A stretch of 64,000 nucleotides of DNA, taken from NCBI RefSeq assembly GCF_014673215.1, contig NZ_JACWMS010000003.1, positions 434,001 through 498,000 of the forward strand, given 5' to 3'. Source of the DNA: Gordonia hankookensis (lineage in GTDB: Bacteria; Actinomycetota; Actinomycetes; Mycobacteriales; Mycobacteriaceae). Every line of letters starts with the position of its first letter. Position 1 is the first letter of the stretch. The notes under the pieces were generated by a model. The model made no database searches and was not told where the DNA came from. It worked only from the letters and a program-made list of their open reading frames with translations. Made by a program: the position numbers and the translations under genes. This document shows, piece after piece, positions 8,618 to 16,617 of this stretch.

Positions 8618-9822
8618 CAGATTCCCTTCGGTTCACGGGGCAGACCGAGGCCACGCTCCCCGATGATGGTGCGTTGGATCTCGCTGGTCCCGCCCGGGAT
8701 GGTCCACTCCCACGACCCGATGAAATCGAGGACCCAGGTTCCCGATTCCCATCCGCTCGACAGCGGTTTGCGCAACTGTGTCTGAGCGTCGAGACCACCG
8801 ATCTCGGCCCCGAGATCCATCACCCGCTGGAGGAGTTCGCTGTAATACAGCTTGACGATGGAGGCGTCTGCCGGCCCACTGTGATCGGCGACGAACTCCG
8901 CGCACAGCAGGCGGAGACCGGTGATCTCGGTCTCGAGCGCCGCAAGGCGATCGGCCACCCGTGAATCATCCAGCGGCCGTGTGCCGTCCGGCCCGGGGTG
9001 ACGGCAGAGGTCGACAAGCCACGGGAAGCCGCCGTGGCCGAGGCGCTCGGCGAGTTCGAGCATCGTCATCCCTCGTTCGGCGCCGAGGGTCTCCTGCGCC
9101 ACCCGCCAGCCCTCGTTCTCGGGGCCGACGAGCTGCGTCGCGGGGATCTCGACGTCGTTGAGGAAGATCTCACAGAAATGCGATTCCCCGGTGGCCTGAC
9201 GGATCGGCCGGACGTCGATGCCGGGTGCGGCCATGTCGAGCAGAAAGTACGAGATCCCTTGACGCTTGGGCGCTTCGGGGTCGGTACGCGCGAGGAGCAG
9301 ACACCAGTCCGCGTGCAGCGCACCGCTGGCCCAGAGCTTCTGACCGTTCACCAGGTAGTGATCGCCGACCCGGCGAGCCGATGTCGACAGTGCCGCCATG
9401 TCCGAGCCGGCCCCTGGCTCGGAGAAGCCCTGACACCAGATCTCACCGTCGAGAATCGCGGGCAGGTGCCGCGAGCGCTGCTCGTCGGTCCCGGCCGCGA
9501 GCAAGGTGGACGCGGCATGGTGAATCGAGACGAACGGAAGGACCAGACGTGGCGCATCATGCGCTGCCAGCTCCTGGTAGAGCACCACCTGATCGGCGAC
9601 GGACATCCCGCCACCCCACTCCTTCGGCCAGTGCGGCACGGCGTACCCCGCTCTGGCCAGTGTGGCGAACCAGTCCTTCTGAAAGGCCACGAATGTCTCG
9701 GCGGACGCCCCGGTCTGCGCGGTTCGCCAGTCGTTCGGCACGTGTACGCGGCACCACTCGCGGACCTCGGACCGAAAACCCTCGGGCCCCTGATCACAAA
9801 CCACCGACGCCGACTGTGTCAT
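8617..9822 (-). CDS. Acyl-CoA dehydrogenase, long-type subunit (pair 1)
   Basis: A 401-residue flavin-dependent acyl-CoA dehydrogenase that introduces a 2,3-double bond into an acyl-CoA. Visible marks are PHWPKEWGGG, the substrate/FAD block QGFSEPGAGSDMAAL, the segment VNGQKLWASGALHADWCLLL, and the C-terminal GGTSEIQRTIIGERGLGLPR. ATG at 9822 overlaps the upstream enoyl-CoA hydratase stop by 4 bases, and its own stop overlaps the next dehydrogenase start. These genes form one leftward operon running from 12720 to 7544. It is probably the partner of the 357-residue dehydrogenase. Confidence 0.92.
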   Translation of the reverse strand: MTQSASVVCDQGPEGFRSEVREWCRVHVPNDWRTAQTGASAETFVAFQKDWFATLARAGYAVPHWPKEWGGGMSVADQVVLYQELAAHDAPRLVLPFVSIHHAASTLLAAGTDEQRSRHLPAILDGEIWCQGFSEPGAGSDMAALSTSARRVGDHYLVNGQKLWASGALHADWCLLLARTDPEAPKRQGISYFLLDMAAPGIDVRPIRQATGESHFCEIFLNDVEIPATQLVGPENEGWRVAQETLGAERGMTMLELAERLGHGGFPWLVDLCRHPGPDGTRPLDDSRVADRLAALETEITGLRLLCAEFVADHSGPADASIVKLYYSELLQRVMDLGAEIGGLDAQTQLRKPLSSGWESGTWVLDFIGSWEWTIPGGTSEIQRTIIGERGLGLPREPKGI

Positions 9823-10601
9823 CGGCGCGCCGCCCGGGCCGCCATTGCCTGCAAGCGTTCCCGATGCTCATCGGACACCATGGTGACCACCTCGGCCGCG
9901 AAACCCGCCTGCAGGGGACCCCCGAGTGCCTGAGACAGATGCATGTTGACGATGCGCTTGGTGCTCTGCAGCGCCTCCCGCGGCTGGGCGGCGAGGCGAG
10001 TGGCCAGGGCGCGCGCCTGCGCCATGAGTTCGTCGCCTGGCGTCACCCGTGTCGCGAGTCCCAGTTCGACGGCGGTCGACGCCGGGATCCGGTCACCGGT
10101 GTAGAGGTATTCCCGTGACCTCAGAATGGGTGTCAGCAACGGCCAGAAGGCCGCTCCGCCGTCACCGGCGACCAATCCGACCGCAACGTGCGGGTCGGCG
10201 AGATATGCACTCTCCGAGATCAGCACGACGTCACAGAGCACGGCCATACTGCAACCGAGGCCCACGGCCGGCCCGTTGACCGCGGCGATCACCGGCAGCG
10301 GGAATCTCAGCATCTCGTCGATGATCTCGGCGCCCTCACGGATGCTGTCGTCGCGCGCGACCGGATCGTCGAGGAAGGATCTGATCCAGCCGAGATCGCC
10401 TCCGGCACTGAACGCCCGCCCCGATCCGGTGAGGATGACGACGGCCGCTTCGCGGTCGGCGGCGAGTTGTCGCCAGACGTTGGCCAGTGCCCAGTGCAGC
10501 GACTTGTTGACCGCACCGAGCTCGCCGGGGCGATTGATCGTCACCACGCGGATCGGCCCGTCGCTCTGAACCGTCAGTTCGTCGGGAAGATCGTAGGTCA
10601 T
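9819..10601 (-). CDS. Enoyl-CoA hydratase/isomerase family protein
   Basis: A 260-residue crotonase-fold protein. The oxyanion-hole segments are FSAGGDLGWI (about residues 64-73) and NGPAVGLGCSMAVLCD, followed by HVAVGLVAGDGGAAFWP. In the position of the second hydratase glutamate the protein has an Asp-Gly pair, so the reaction could be hydration or another crotonase chemistry. The gene lies between the two dehydrogenase pairs and overlaps its neighbours by 4 bases on both sides, so it is firmly part of the operon. It would act on the enoyl-CoA made by one of those dehydrogenases. Confidence 0.88.
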   Translation of the reverse strand: MTYDLPDELTVQSDGPIRVVTINRPGELGAVNKSLHWALANVWRQLAADREAAVVILTGSGRAFSAGGDLGWIRSFLDDPVARDDSIREGAEIIDEMLRFPLPVIAAVNGPAVGLGCSMAVLCDVVLISESAYLADPHVAVGLVAGDGGAAFWPLLTPILRSREYLYTGDRIPASTAVELGLATRVTPGDELMAQARALATRLAAQPREALQSTKRIVNMHLSQALGGPLQAGFAAEVVTMVSDEHRERLQAMAARAARR

Positions 10602-11569
10602 GGTGCCACCGACTCCCGGGTCGTCGTCGATTCCGCAGTGCCACCGAACAACCCGGTCAGACCACGTCGGCCGAGATTGCGGGTGAGCGCCTCACCCGTT
10701 GCCGAGAGGCCGAGCGGCAGCCGACGCAACGGAAGGCTGTGGCGCGACAACCACGACAGCCTGGTCTCGTCGCAGAAGCCGGTGGCGCCGTGCAGTTGAT
10801 GCGCGATACGGAACACTGTGTCGGCGGCCTCGATGGCCGCCAGGCGCAGCGCGAGTGCATCGTCGACGGCCTCCGGGTGATCCGACTCGATACTCCACAG
10901 CGCATACTTCGCGAGGACCTCGACGCCGGCCCGCTCCACCTCGGCGTCGGTCAGCTGGAACTGGACACCCTGCAACTTCGCCAGCGGACGACCGAATTGT
11001 TCACGTAGGAGAACGTGGCTGCGGGTGAGTTCCATTGCGCGGTCGAGCATCCCCAGCAGAGTCCAGATCGGCAGGGTCAGTCCGAGAGCGATGTCGGCGG
11101 TCCCGTCGTCGTCTAGCGGGTCCAGCACCAGCCCGGTGACGAAGCCCGACGTGCGCGGCGATCGCTCCGGCGGCCGCGCGAGCGCGATACTGCGCCGACC
11201 GGACAGAGTCACCGTCGCCAGCCGGATGTCGAGATCGGCGACGGGCGCCGCGGGGTCGTGATCGGACACCACCACGAGCCCGTCGACGTCGAGGTCCTTC
11301 GGCCCCGCGAGCCGTTCGGCGACCGGGTAGGGCACCGCCCAGTAACCCGCACTACGACAGAGCGCGGCGGCTGCCTCGAGTTCGTCGGCGTCACCACGAG
11401 GGTCGAGCTCCCAGGCCCCGAGTTCGGCGAGAACGGGCTCCACGACGGCGCGGCGCCCTCGTGGATCACGCTCCGCATCCTCGACGATCCGGTCACCGCC
11501 TGCCGACGCGAAGGCTCCCAGCGCTGCCACGCCGTAGTCGATCGCCTCGGCGCTCAGATCGATGTTCAC
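10598..11569 (-). CDS. Acyl-CoA dehydrogenase, short-type subunit (pair 2)
   Basis: A 323-residue, shortened and divergent acyl-CoA dehydrogenase. Recognisable parts are LLREQFGRPLAKLQGVQFQL and the C-terminal QLHGATGFCDETRLSWLSRH. The frame is open to 11908, but the GTG at 11569 is the start: it overlaps the stop of the next dehydrogenase (GTGA), and residues upstream of it are out-of-frame readings of that gene. Its short length and position after a 384-residue dehydrogenase fit a non-identical subunit of a heterotetrameric enzyme, as in ChsE-type systems. Much of the N-terminal domain is poorly conserved. Confidence 0.85.
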   Translation of the reverse strand: MNIDLSAEAIDYGVAALGAFASAGGDRIVEDAERDPRGRRAVVEPVLAELGAWELDPRGDADELEAAAALCRSAGYWAVPYPVAERLAGPKDLDVDGLVVVSDHDPAAPVADLDIRLATVTLSGRRSIALARPPERSPRTSGFVTGLVLDPLDDDGTADIALGLTLPIWTLLGMLDRAMELTRSHVLLREQFGRPLAKLQGVQFQLTDAEVERAGVEVLAKYALWSIESDHPEAVDDALALRLAAIEAADTVFRIAHQLHGATGFCDETRLSWLSRHSLPLRRLPLGLSATGEALTRNLGRRGLTGLFGGTAESTTTRESVAP

Positions 11570-12720
11570 GAGGCCGCCACCAGGTCTCGGGCCAACAGGA
11601 TTCGCTGCATCTCGATGCTCCCGGACGACACGGTCGCCGCCTGCGAGTAGCCCCAGTGATCCTCCACGTCGAGGCGGAAACGCTCGACACCCGGGTCGCC
11701 CGCCGTGTATGCGGCGATCTCCGCGAGGACGTCGGCACTCGACTGGTCCAGTGTGGTGACGGCGATCCGGTAGAGCGCGGAGTCGCCCGGGCGCACCCGC
11801 CCCTCGGCCTGCATCGACACGACCCGGTATGCGAGCAGTCGAGCCCGCCGACACCGCACCAACTCGCGGGCCCACCGCGTCCGGAGATCGGATGGCAGTG
11901 CCTCCCAACGGTCGCCGAGCACCTCCGGCGCCTGCTGCAGCAGGAGCTCACATCGGGCGTAGCGGGCGATACCCACACGCTCGAAGGACAGCACCTCCTG
12001 CACCACCGACCAGCCGTCGTCGACGGTGCCCAGGACGTTGGCCTCGGTCACCTGGAGTTCGTCGAAGAAGACCTCGTTGAGGTGATGCGGCCCCAACATC
12101 GATCGGATCGGCCGGACCTCGATGGCCGGGTCGGACATGGGGACCAGGAACACTGTCAGCCCCTGCTGTCTGCGCTCCCCGGTCGAGGTGCGCGCCAGCA
12201 GAAAGCACCATTGCGCCATCGTGGCGTACGACGTCCAGATCTTCTGTCCGGAGATCCGCCACCCGTCGCCTTCTCGTCGAGCCGCGGTCCGCAGCGACGC
12301 CAGGTCGGACCCCGACCCCGGCTCGCTGAACCCCTGACACCAGATCACCTCGCCTCGGGCGATCGGCGGCAGGTGCTGTCGTCGCTGGTCGTCGGTGCCG
12401 TGTCGCATGATCGTTGGCCCCACCCAGTTGACGCCCATGTACTGGGCACCACGGGGCTCGTGGTGCGCCCACATCTCCTCGCGGACGACGGTCTGCTCCC
12501 ACACCGAGGCTCCCCGTCCACCGAACTCCTCCGGCCACGCCAGACACAGCAGACCGCGGTCGGCCAGGAATCGGCAGAAGTCCTGGGCGATGCGGAGGTC
12601 GTCCGGATCGTCGGTGAAGGCGCCACGGAAATCGGCCGGCACGCGCTCGGCGATCAGTGAGCGCAACTGGTCACGGAGTCCGGTCGCCGCTTCGCCCATC
12701 GTGAAGTCCATGCCGGGCAC
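11566..12720 (-). CDS. Acyl-CoA dehydrogenase, long-type subunit (pair 2)
   Basis: A 384-residue acyl-CoA dehydrogenase with LAWPEEFGGRGASVWEQ, the core block WCQGFSEPGSGSDLASLRTA, ISGQKIWTSYATMAQWCFLL, and a C-terminus SSGSIEMQRILLARDLVA. It is the first gene of the leftward operon. GTG at 12720 is used here; an in-frame ATG at 12711 is an alternative, and neither has a good ribosome binding site. An operator-like box begins 7 bases upstream of the GTG and contains a -10-like TATTAT on this strand, so the transcript probably has a very short leader and would be blocked by a protein bound there. Confidence 0.9.
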   Translation of the reverse strand: MPGMDFTMGEAATGLRDQLRSLIAERVPADFRGAFTDDPDDLRIAQDFCRFLADRGLLCLAWPEEFGGRGASVWEQTVVREEMWAHHEPRGAQYMGVNWVGPTIMRHGTDDQRRQHLPPIARGEVIWCQGFSEPGSGSDLASLRTAARREGDGWRISGQKIWTSYATMAQWCFLLARTSTGERRQQGLTVFLVPMSDPAIEVRPIRSMLGPHHLNEVFFDELQVTEANVLGTVDDGWSVVQEVLSFERVGIARYARCELLLQQAPEVLGDRWEALPSDLRTRWARELVRCRRARLLAYRVVSMQAEGRVRPGDSALYRIAVTTLDQSSADVLAEIAAYTAGDPGVERFRLDVEDHWGYSQAATVSSGSIEMQRILLARDLVAAS

Positions 12721-12726
12721 ATTACT

Positions 12727-12744
12727 TCAATCATAATAAGGATT
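12727..12744 (+). promoter_or_regulatory. Operator-like box, copy 3 of 3
   Basis: TCAATCATAATAAGGATT lies between the divergent dehydrogenase operon and the GntR gene. It shares TCAATC and ATAAGGAT with the 3541-3558 copy read on the other strand. A box placed next to the regulator gene suggests autoregulation together with control of the leftward operon. Confidence 0.65.
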
Positions 12745-12751
12745 GGAATAC

Positions 12752-12781
12752 TTGAATGGTAAAGATGCCCTGCAGTAGATT
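12752..12781 (+). promoter_or_regulatory. Candidate promoter of the GntR gene
   Basis: TTGAAT (12752-12757), an 18-base spacer and TAGATT (12776-12781) form a plausible promoter directed at the regulator gene. The operator-like box ends 7 bases before the -35. Confidence 0.4.
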
Positions 12782-12813
12782 AGACTCGGCCGCATGAACG
12801 AATCGCGGCCCGC

Positions 12814-13617
12814 GTGACGACGATCAGGAACGGTCGTGTTCCGCAACGGCGGATCGCCGAGACCGTCGCTGCCGAGCTTCGCGACCTCATCCTGGATGTC
12901 GAGGACTACCGACTGCCCACACAGGAACAACTCGTCAAGGATTTCGGGGTCAGTTATCCCTCGATCCGGGAGGCCTTGAGGATACTGGAGACCGAAGGCC
13001 TGGTGACGGTCCGACGCGGCAATGTCGGTGGCGCCGACGTCCACCGCCCGGACGAGACATCGGCCGCCTACCATCTCGGACTCTCACTTCAGGCCGGAAA
13101 GGTCACGCTCCGCGACCTCGCGGATGGACTGCGGATGCTCGAGCCGCTGTGCGCCGCCGAATGCGCCAAACGATCGGATCGCGCCGAGGTGGTGGTCCCC
13201 GCGCTCACCGCCGCGATCGACTCGTCGATCGGCCTGGTCACCGACGGCGTGGAGTTCACCCACACCGCACGCGATTTCCACGATCTGGTCGTCTCGTTCG
13301 CACCCAACGCGACCATCCGTTACGCCGTCGGCAGCTATGTCGCACTGTGGTCGGCCCAGGAAGAGGCATGGGCCGAAGCCCGCACCCGACACGGCGAGTA
13401 CCCCTCACAACTGGAGGCCGAGGAGGCGGTTCGCGCCCACCGGCGGCTGGTCGACGAGATCGCCGCCGGAAACGCCGCCGAGGCCGAGCGCCTGGCGCGT
13501 GCACACCTGGCCGCCACCCAGTCGCTGGTGCTCGAGCGGTACGGCGATCGGATCGTGAACGCGTCGGCGGCGATGTCGCGGCAGGCCATCCATCCCGGGC
13601 GGCGTTCCCGCATCTAG
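12814..13617 (+). CDS. GntR-family regulator with FCD domain (FadR subfamily)
   Basis: A 267-residue regulator. Residues 1-75 form the winged helix-turn-helix, with LPTQEQLVKDFGVSYPSIRE as helix-turn-helix and LETEGLVTVRRGN as wing. The rest is an all-helical FCD ligand domain with the conserved Asp/His spacing seen in DFHDLV, AHRRLV and RAHLAATQ, which in relatives can bind a metal or acid ligand. The GTG start overlaps the stop of a 7-codon ATG reading frame (12794-12817). The gene is divergent from the dehydrogenase operon. It is the obvious candidate to bind the three operator-like boxes and to respond to a CoA-ester or acid of the pathway. Confidence 0.92.
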   Translation: MTTIRNGRVPQRRIAETVAAELRDLILDVEDYRLPTQEQLVKDFGVSYPSIREALRILETEGLVTVRRGNVGGADVHRPDETSAAYHLGLSLQAGKVTLRDLADGLRMLEPLCAAECAKRSDRAEVVVPALTAAIDSSIGLVTDGVEFTHTARDFHDLVVSFAPNATIRYAVGSYVALWSAQEEAWAEARTRHGEYPSQLEAEEAVRAHRRLVDEIAAGNAAEAERLARAHLAATQSLVLERYGDRIVNASAAMSRQAIHPGRRSRI

Positions 13618-13628
13618 GCGACGTGCAG

Positions 13629-14207
13629 TCAGTCCGGATCCCGTCGCCGGTCGCGCGCTCGCACGCGCCACCACATGATCGCCCCCGGTAGAGCCACCAG
13701 GGCCGCGAGGGCGACGAACACGCCGACAACCGCGGGCGCCGGTTCGCGCGCCGCGTTCGGCGCGTAGGGCGCGATCGCCGGCCCGCCGTACCGCACCACA
13801 TCGGCCGCGGTGACACCGCTGTTGTCGCACAACGAAGCACCCCGATCCCCGTCGGCACCGACCACCCCGCCCGGGGGTCGCCCGAGAACGAGCAGGCGTT
13901 CGGCGCCGAGCCGCAGCTCCATCCCACACCCCGCCGCCGACGACGCCGTCACCACGGTGATCGTCTGCGGGACCTTCTGCTTGTGGCTCTCCCGCACCCG
14001 GAATCGATACCGGACCGCCGAGCCGTCCACGGAGCGGGACTCCGGCGTACCCACGACGATCGCCGACGCGTCGTCGATGACGGAGGCTGCGGGGCGTGGC
14101 GCACACGAACATGCCCACGCCTGCCCCGGCGATGCCGCGAGGACGCCCAGCACTGCGCCGACGATCAGCACGATCCGGACGCCGGTCAGTCGGGAGGTGA
14201 CGCGCAC
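13629..14207 (-). CDS. Secreted, C-terminally anchored TIMP/NTR-like protein
   Basis: A 192-residue protein from GTG at 14207. A signal peptide (VRIVLIVGAVLGVLAAS) ends near AWA, leaving a mature N-terminus CSCAPRP. A Cys-x-Cys right at the mature end is the hallmark of TIMP-type NTR domains. The body continues with a short beta-rich domain (AIVVGTPESR...YRFRVRESHK) and further Cys residues in AAGCGMEL and ASLCDN. A C-terminal hydrophobic helix (VVGVFVALAALVALPGAIMWW) and an Arg-rich tail would anchor it to the membrane. Role unknown; bacterial TIMP-like proteins are mostly uncharacterised. The frame is open to 14660, but that extension is antisense to the arsC-like gene. Confidence 0.75.
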   Translation of the reverse strand: MRVTSRLTGVRIVLIVGAVLGVLAASPGQAWACSCAPRPAASVIDDASAIVVGTPESRSVDGSAVRYRFRVRESHKQKVPQTITVVTASSAAGCGMELRLGAERLLVLGRPPGGVVGADGDRGASLCDNSGVTAADVVRYGGPAIAPYAPNAAREPAPAVVGVFVALAALVALPGAIMWWRVRARDRRRDPD

Positions 14208-14291
14208 ACCGCAACGATAGCCGGACGATTCGGTCCCCCGATCGCACAGCGTGCGACCGGATCGACCTGACCAGCCGGTATCGTCAACGGC

Positions 14292-14633
14292 GTGGACGCG
14301 ACGATTTATCACAACCCGAAGTGCTCGACTTCCCGCAAGGCGCTGGAGAAGCTCCGCGACGCCGGGATCGAACCCACCGTCGTCAAGTATCTCGATCAGC
14401 CATACACCCGCGAACAGCTGACCCGGCTGATCTCCGATGCCGGTCTGACCGCCCGCGACGCGGTCCGCAAACGCGAATCGCTCTACAAAGAACTCGATCT
14501 CGGTTCGTTGCCCGAAGACAAGCTGCTCACCGAGATGGTCCAGCACCCGATTCTCGTCGAGCGACCATTCGTGGTGACCGACAAGGGAACTCGACTTGCC
14601 CGACCGGTGGACAGACTCGACGAGATTCTCTGA
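14292..14633 (+). CDS. ArsC-family protein (glutaredoxin-type arsenate reductase fold)
   Basis: A 113-residue thioredoxin-fold protein. The active Cys is in NPKCSTSRKAL (C11), and LTEMVQHPILVERPFVVT matches the conserved ArsC loop with its Arg that holds the oxyanion. True ArsC reduces arsenate using glutathione and glutaredoxin, which actinobacteria generally lack, so the physiological role may differ. There are no other arsenic genes nearby. GTG at 14292 is the only start giving the full N-terminal strand. Confidence 0.85.
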   Translation: MDATIYHNPKCSTSRKALEKLRDAGIEPTVVKYLDQPYTREQLTRLISDAGLTARDAVRKRESLYKELDLGSLPEDKLLTEMVQHPILVERPFVVTDKGTRLARPVDRLDEIL

Positions 14634-14700
14634 CACCCGCCGACCCGACCTTTCGGACATTCCTCGCGAGAGCGAAAAGACGCGTCGTCCTTCAGATTAG

Positions 14701-14743
14701 TTCCGTGTTACAACGGAATTGCGAATTTATTTAGCACTGCTAA
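14701..14743. promoter_or_regulatory. Two inverted repeats upstream of asnB
   Basis: TTCCGT-N6-ACGGAA (14701-14718) and the 13-base palindrome TTAGCACTGCTAA (14731-14743) lie 24 to 66 bases before the asnB start in an AT-rich stretch. They are plausible operator sites, but I cannot name the regulator. Confidence 0.4.
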
Positions 14744-14766
14744 TCACTGAAGGTGGGACGCGTTTC

Positions 14767-16608
14767 ATGTGCGGAATAACCGGCTGGGTGGGTTACACCC
14801 ACGAGATGGCAAGCAAGAAGAACATTCTCGACGAGATGACTGCGACGATGAGCGATCGCGGTCCGGACGACGTGGGGACCTACGTCGACCGACACGTCGG
14901 CCTCGGCCACCGTCGGCTCGCGATCATCGATCTGCCGATGGGGCGGCAGCCGATGGTCGCGAACACACCGTCCGGCGACGTCGCGATCGTCTACAGCGGC
15001 GAGACCTACAACTTCCGCGAACTCCGTGGGCAGCTGGCCACCGCCGGTCACGAGTTCCACACCGAGAGTGACACCGAGGTGGTGCTGCACGGCTATCTCG
15101 AGTGGGGCACCGAAGTGGTGGATCGATTGAACGGCATGTACGCCTTCGCGATCTGGGACGGCCGAACCGAGCAGCTCGTCATGGTGCGGGATCGACTGGG
15201 CATCAAGCCCTTCTACTATTCGCAGACCGACGACGGCGTGGTGTTCGGTTCGGAACCCAAGGCGATCCTGGCGAATCCGCTGGTGCCGCACACCGTGGAC
15301 GCCGATGGATTCCGGGAACTCTTCGCGGTCACCAAGGCGCCCGGATGGTCGATGTGGAAGCACATCCGCGAGGTCGAGCCGGGCACTGTCGTCACGGTCT
15401 CACGCGATGGCTGCGCCACCCGGACCTATTGGTCGCTGCCTGCGCACGAGCACACCCACGACGTCGACGAGACCGTCGACCACGTCCGTGAGCTGATGAC
15501 CGACATCGTGAACCGGCAACTGATCGCCGACGTCCCGCGATGCGTATTGCTCTCCGGCGGCTTGGATTCGAGCGCACTCACCGGTCTCGCCGCCGCCCAC
15601 CTCGGCGAAGAAGGCCGTCGCGTACACAGCTATGCGGTCGATTTCGTCAACCAGGAGGAGAACTTCCGGCCCGACGAGATGCGGGACACTCCCGACTCGC
15701 CGTATGTCCGTGACGTCGCAACGCATGTGGGGTCGATGCACCGCGACGTCATGCTCGATCCCGCGGATCTCACCGATCCCGCCGTGCGCAGGGCGGTCAT
15801 CGGAGCCCGCGACATCCCGGCAGGCCTCGGAGACATGGACAGCTCGCTCTACCTGTTGTTCAAGGCGATCCGGGCCGAATCGACGGTCGCCCTGTCCGGA
15901 GAATCGGCAGATGAGGTGTTCGGCGGCTACCGGTGGTTCTTCGATGAGAGCTCACGCAACGCCGAGACCTTCCCATGGCTGGCGTTCGGCAGTGCGCTCA
16001 CGCGTTCGCGTTACGCCATGCTCACTCCCGAGATGCAGCAGATCCTCGACATCGACTCCTACGTCGACGACCAGTACGCGACCGCCCTCGCAGCGATCCC
16101 GACCGTCGACGGTGAATCGTCGGAGGAACGCCGGATGCGGGTCATCTGCCACCTCCACCTCACCCGCTTCGTCCGAATGCTGCTGGACCGCAAGGACCGC
16201 GCATCCATGGCGGTCGGTCTCGAGGTACGTGTCCCGTTCTGCGATCACCGGCTCGTCGAGTACGTCTACAACACGCCATGGGCGTTCAAGACCTTCGACG
16301 GTCGGGAGAAGAGTCTGCTGCGTCATGCGACGAAACACGTCCTACCGCAGTCAGTGGTCGATCGGACCAAGAGCCCATACCCGTCGACCCAGGACCTCAA
16401 GTACACCATCACACTGCAGCAGCAGCTCGACGACATCGCCGCCGAGAGGGGCCATCAGGTGTTCGATCTCGTCGACCGCCGCGCCGTCAAGGCCATGACG
16501 GCAGAGTCCGCCGACGATGTGTCGCCCGAGGTCCGTACCCAGATGGATCGGGTGCTCGATCTCTACCACTGGATCGAGATGTACTCACCCGACCTGCAGG
16601 TCGCCTGA
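14767..16608 (+). CDS. asnB: Glutamine-hydrolysing asparagine synthetase
   Basis: A 613-residue two-domain amidotransferase that makes asparagine from aspartate, ATP and glutamine. The start at ATG 14767 exposes the N-terminal nucleophile Cys2 (MCGITGWVG), with SDRGPDD and GHRRLAIIDL in the glutaminase domain (to about residue 210). The synthetase domain has the pyrophosphate loop LLSGGLDSSALTG and SGESADEVFGGY. AAGGTGGGA precedes the ATG. A longer in-frame reading from 14719 would bury the catalytic Cys and is rejected. It is a stand-alone gene with its own AT-rich promoter region, convergent with ephG with 9 bases between. Confidence 0.93.
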   Translation: MCGITGWVGYTHEMASKKNILDEMTATMSDRGPDDVGTYVDRHVGLGHRRLAIIDLPMGRQPMVANTPSGDVAIVYSGETYNFRELRGQLATAGHEFHTESDTEVVLHGYLEWGTEVVDRLNGMYAFAIWDGRTEQLVMVRDRLGIKPFYYSQTDDGVVFGSEPKAILANPLVPHTVDADGFRELFAVTKAPGWSMWKHIREVEPGTVVTVSRDGCATRTYWSLPAHEHTHDVDETVDHVRELMTDIVNRQLIADVPRCVLLSGGLDSSALTGLAAAHLGEEGRRVHSYAVDFVNQEENFRPDEMRDTPDSPYVRDVATHVGSMHRDVMLDPADLTDPAVRRAVIGARDIPAGLGDMDSSLYLLFKAIRAESTVALSGESADEVFGGYRWFFDESSRNAETFPWLAFGSALTRSRYAMLTPEMQQILDIDSYVDDQYATALAAIPTVDGESSEERRMRVICHLHLTRFVRMLLDRKDRASMAVGLEVRVPFCDHRLVEYVYNTPWAFKTFDGREKSLLRHATKHVLPQSVVDRTKSPYPSTQDLKYTITLQQQLDDIAAERGHQVFDLVDRRAVKAMTAESADDVSPEVRTQMDRVLDLYHWIEMYSPDLQVA

Positions 16609-16617
16609 CTCCGACGG

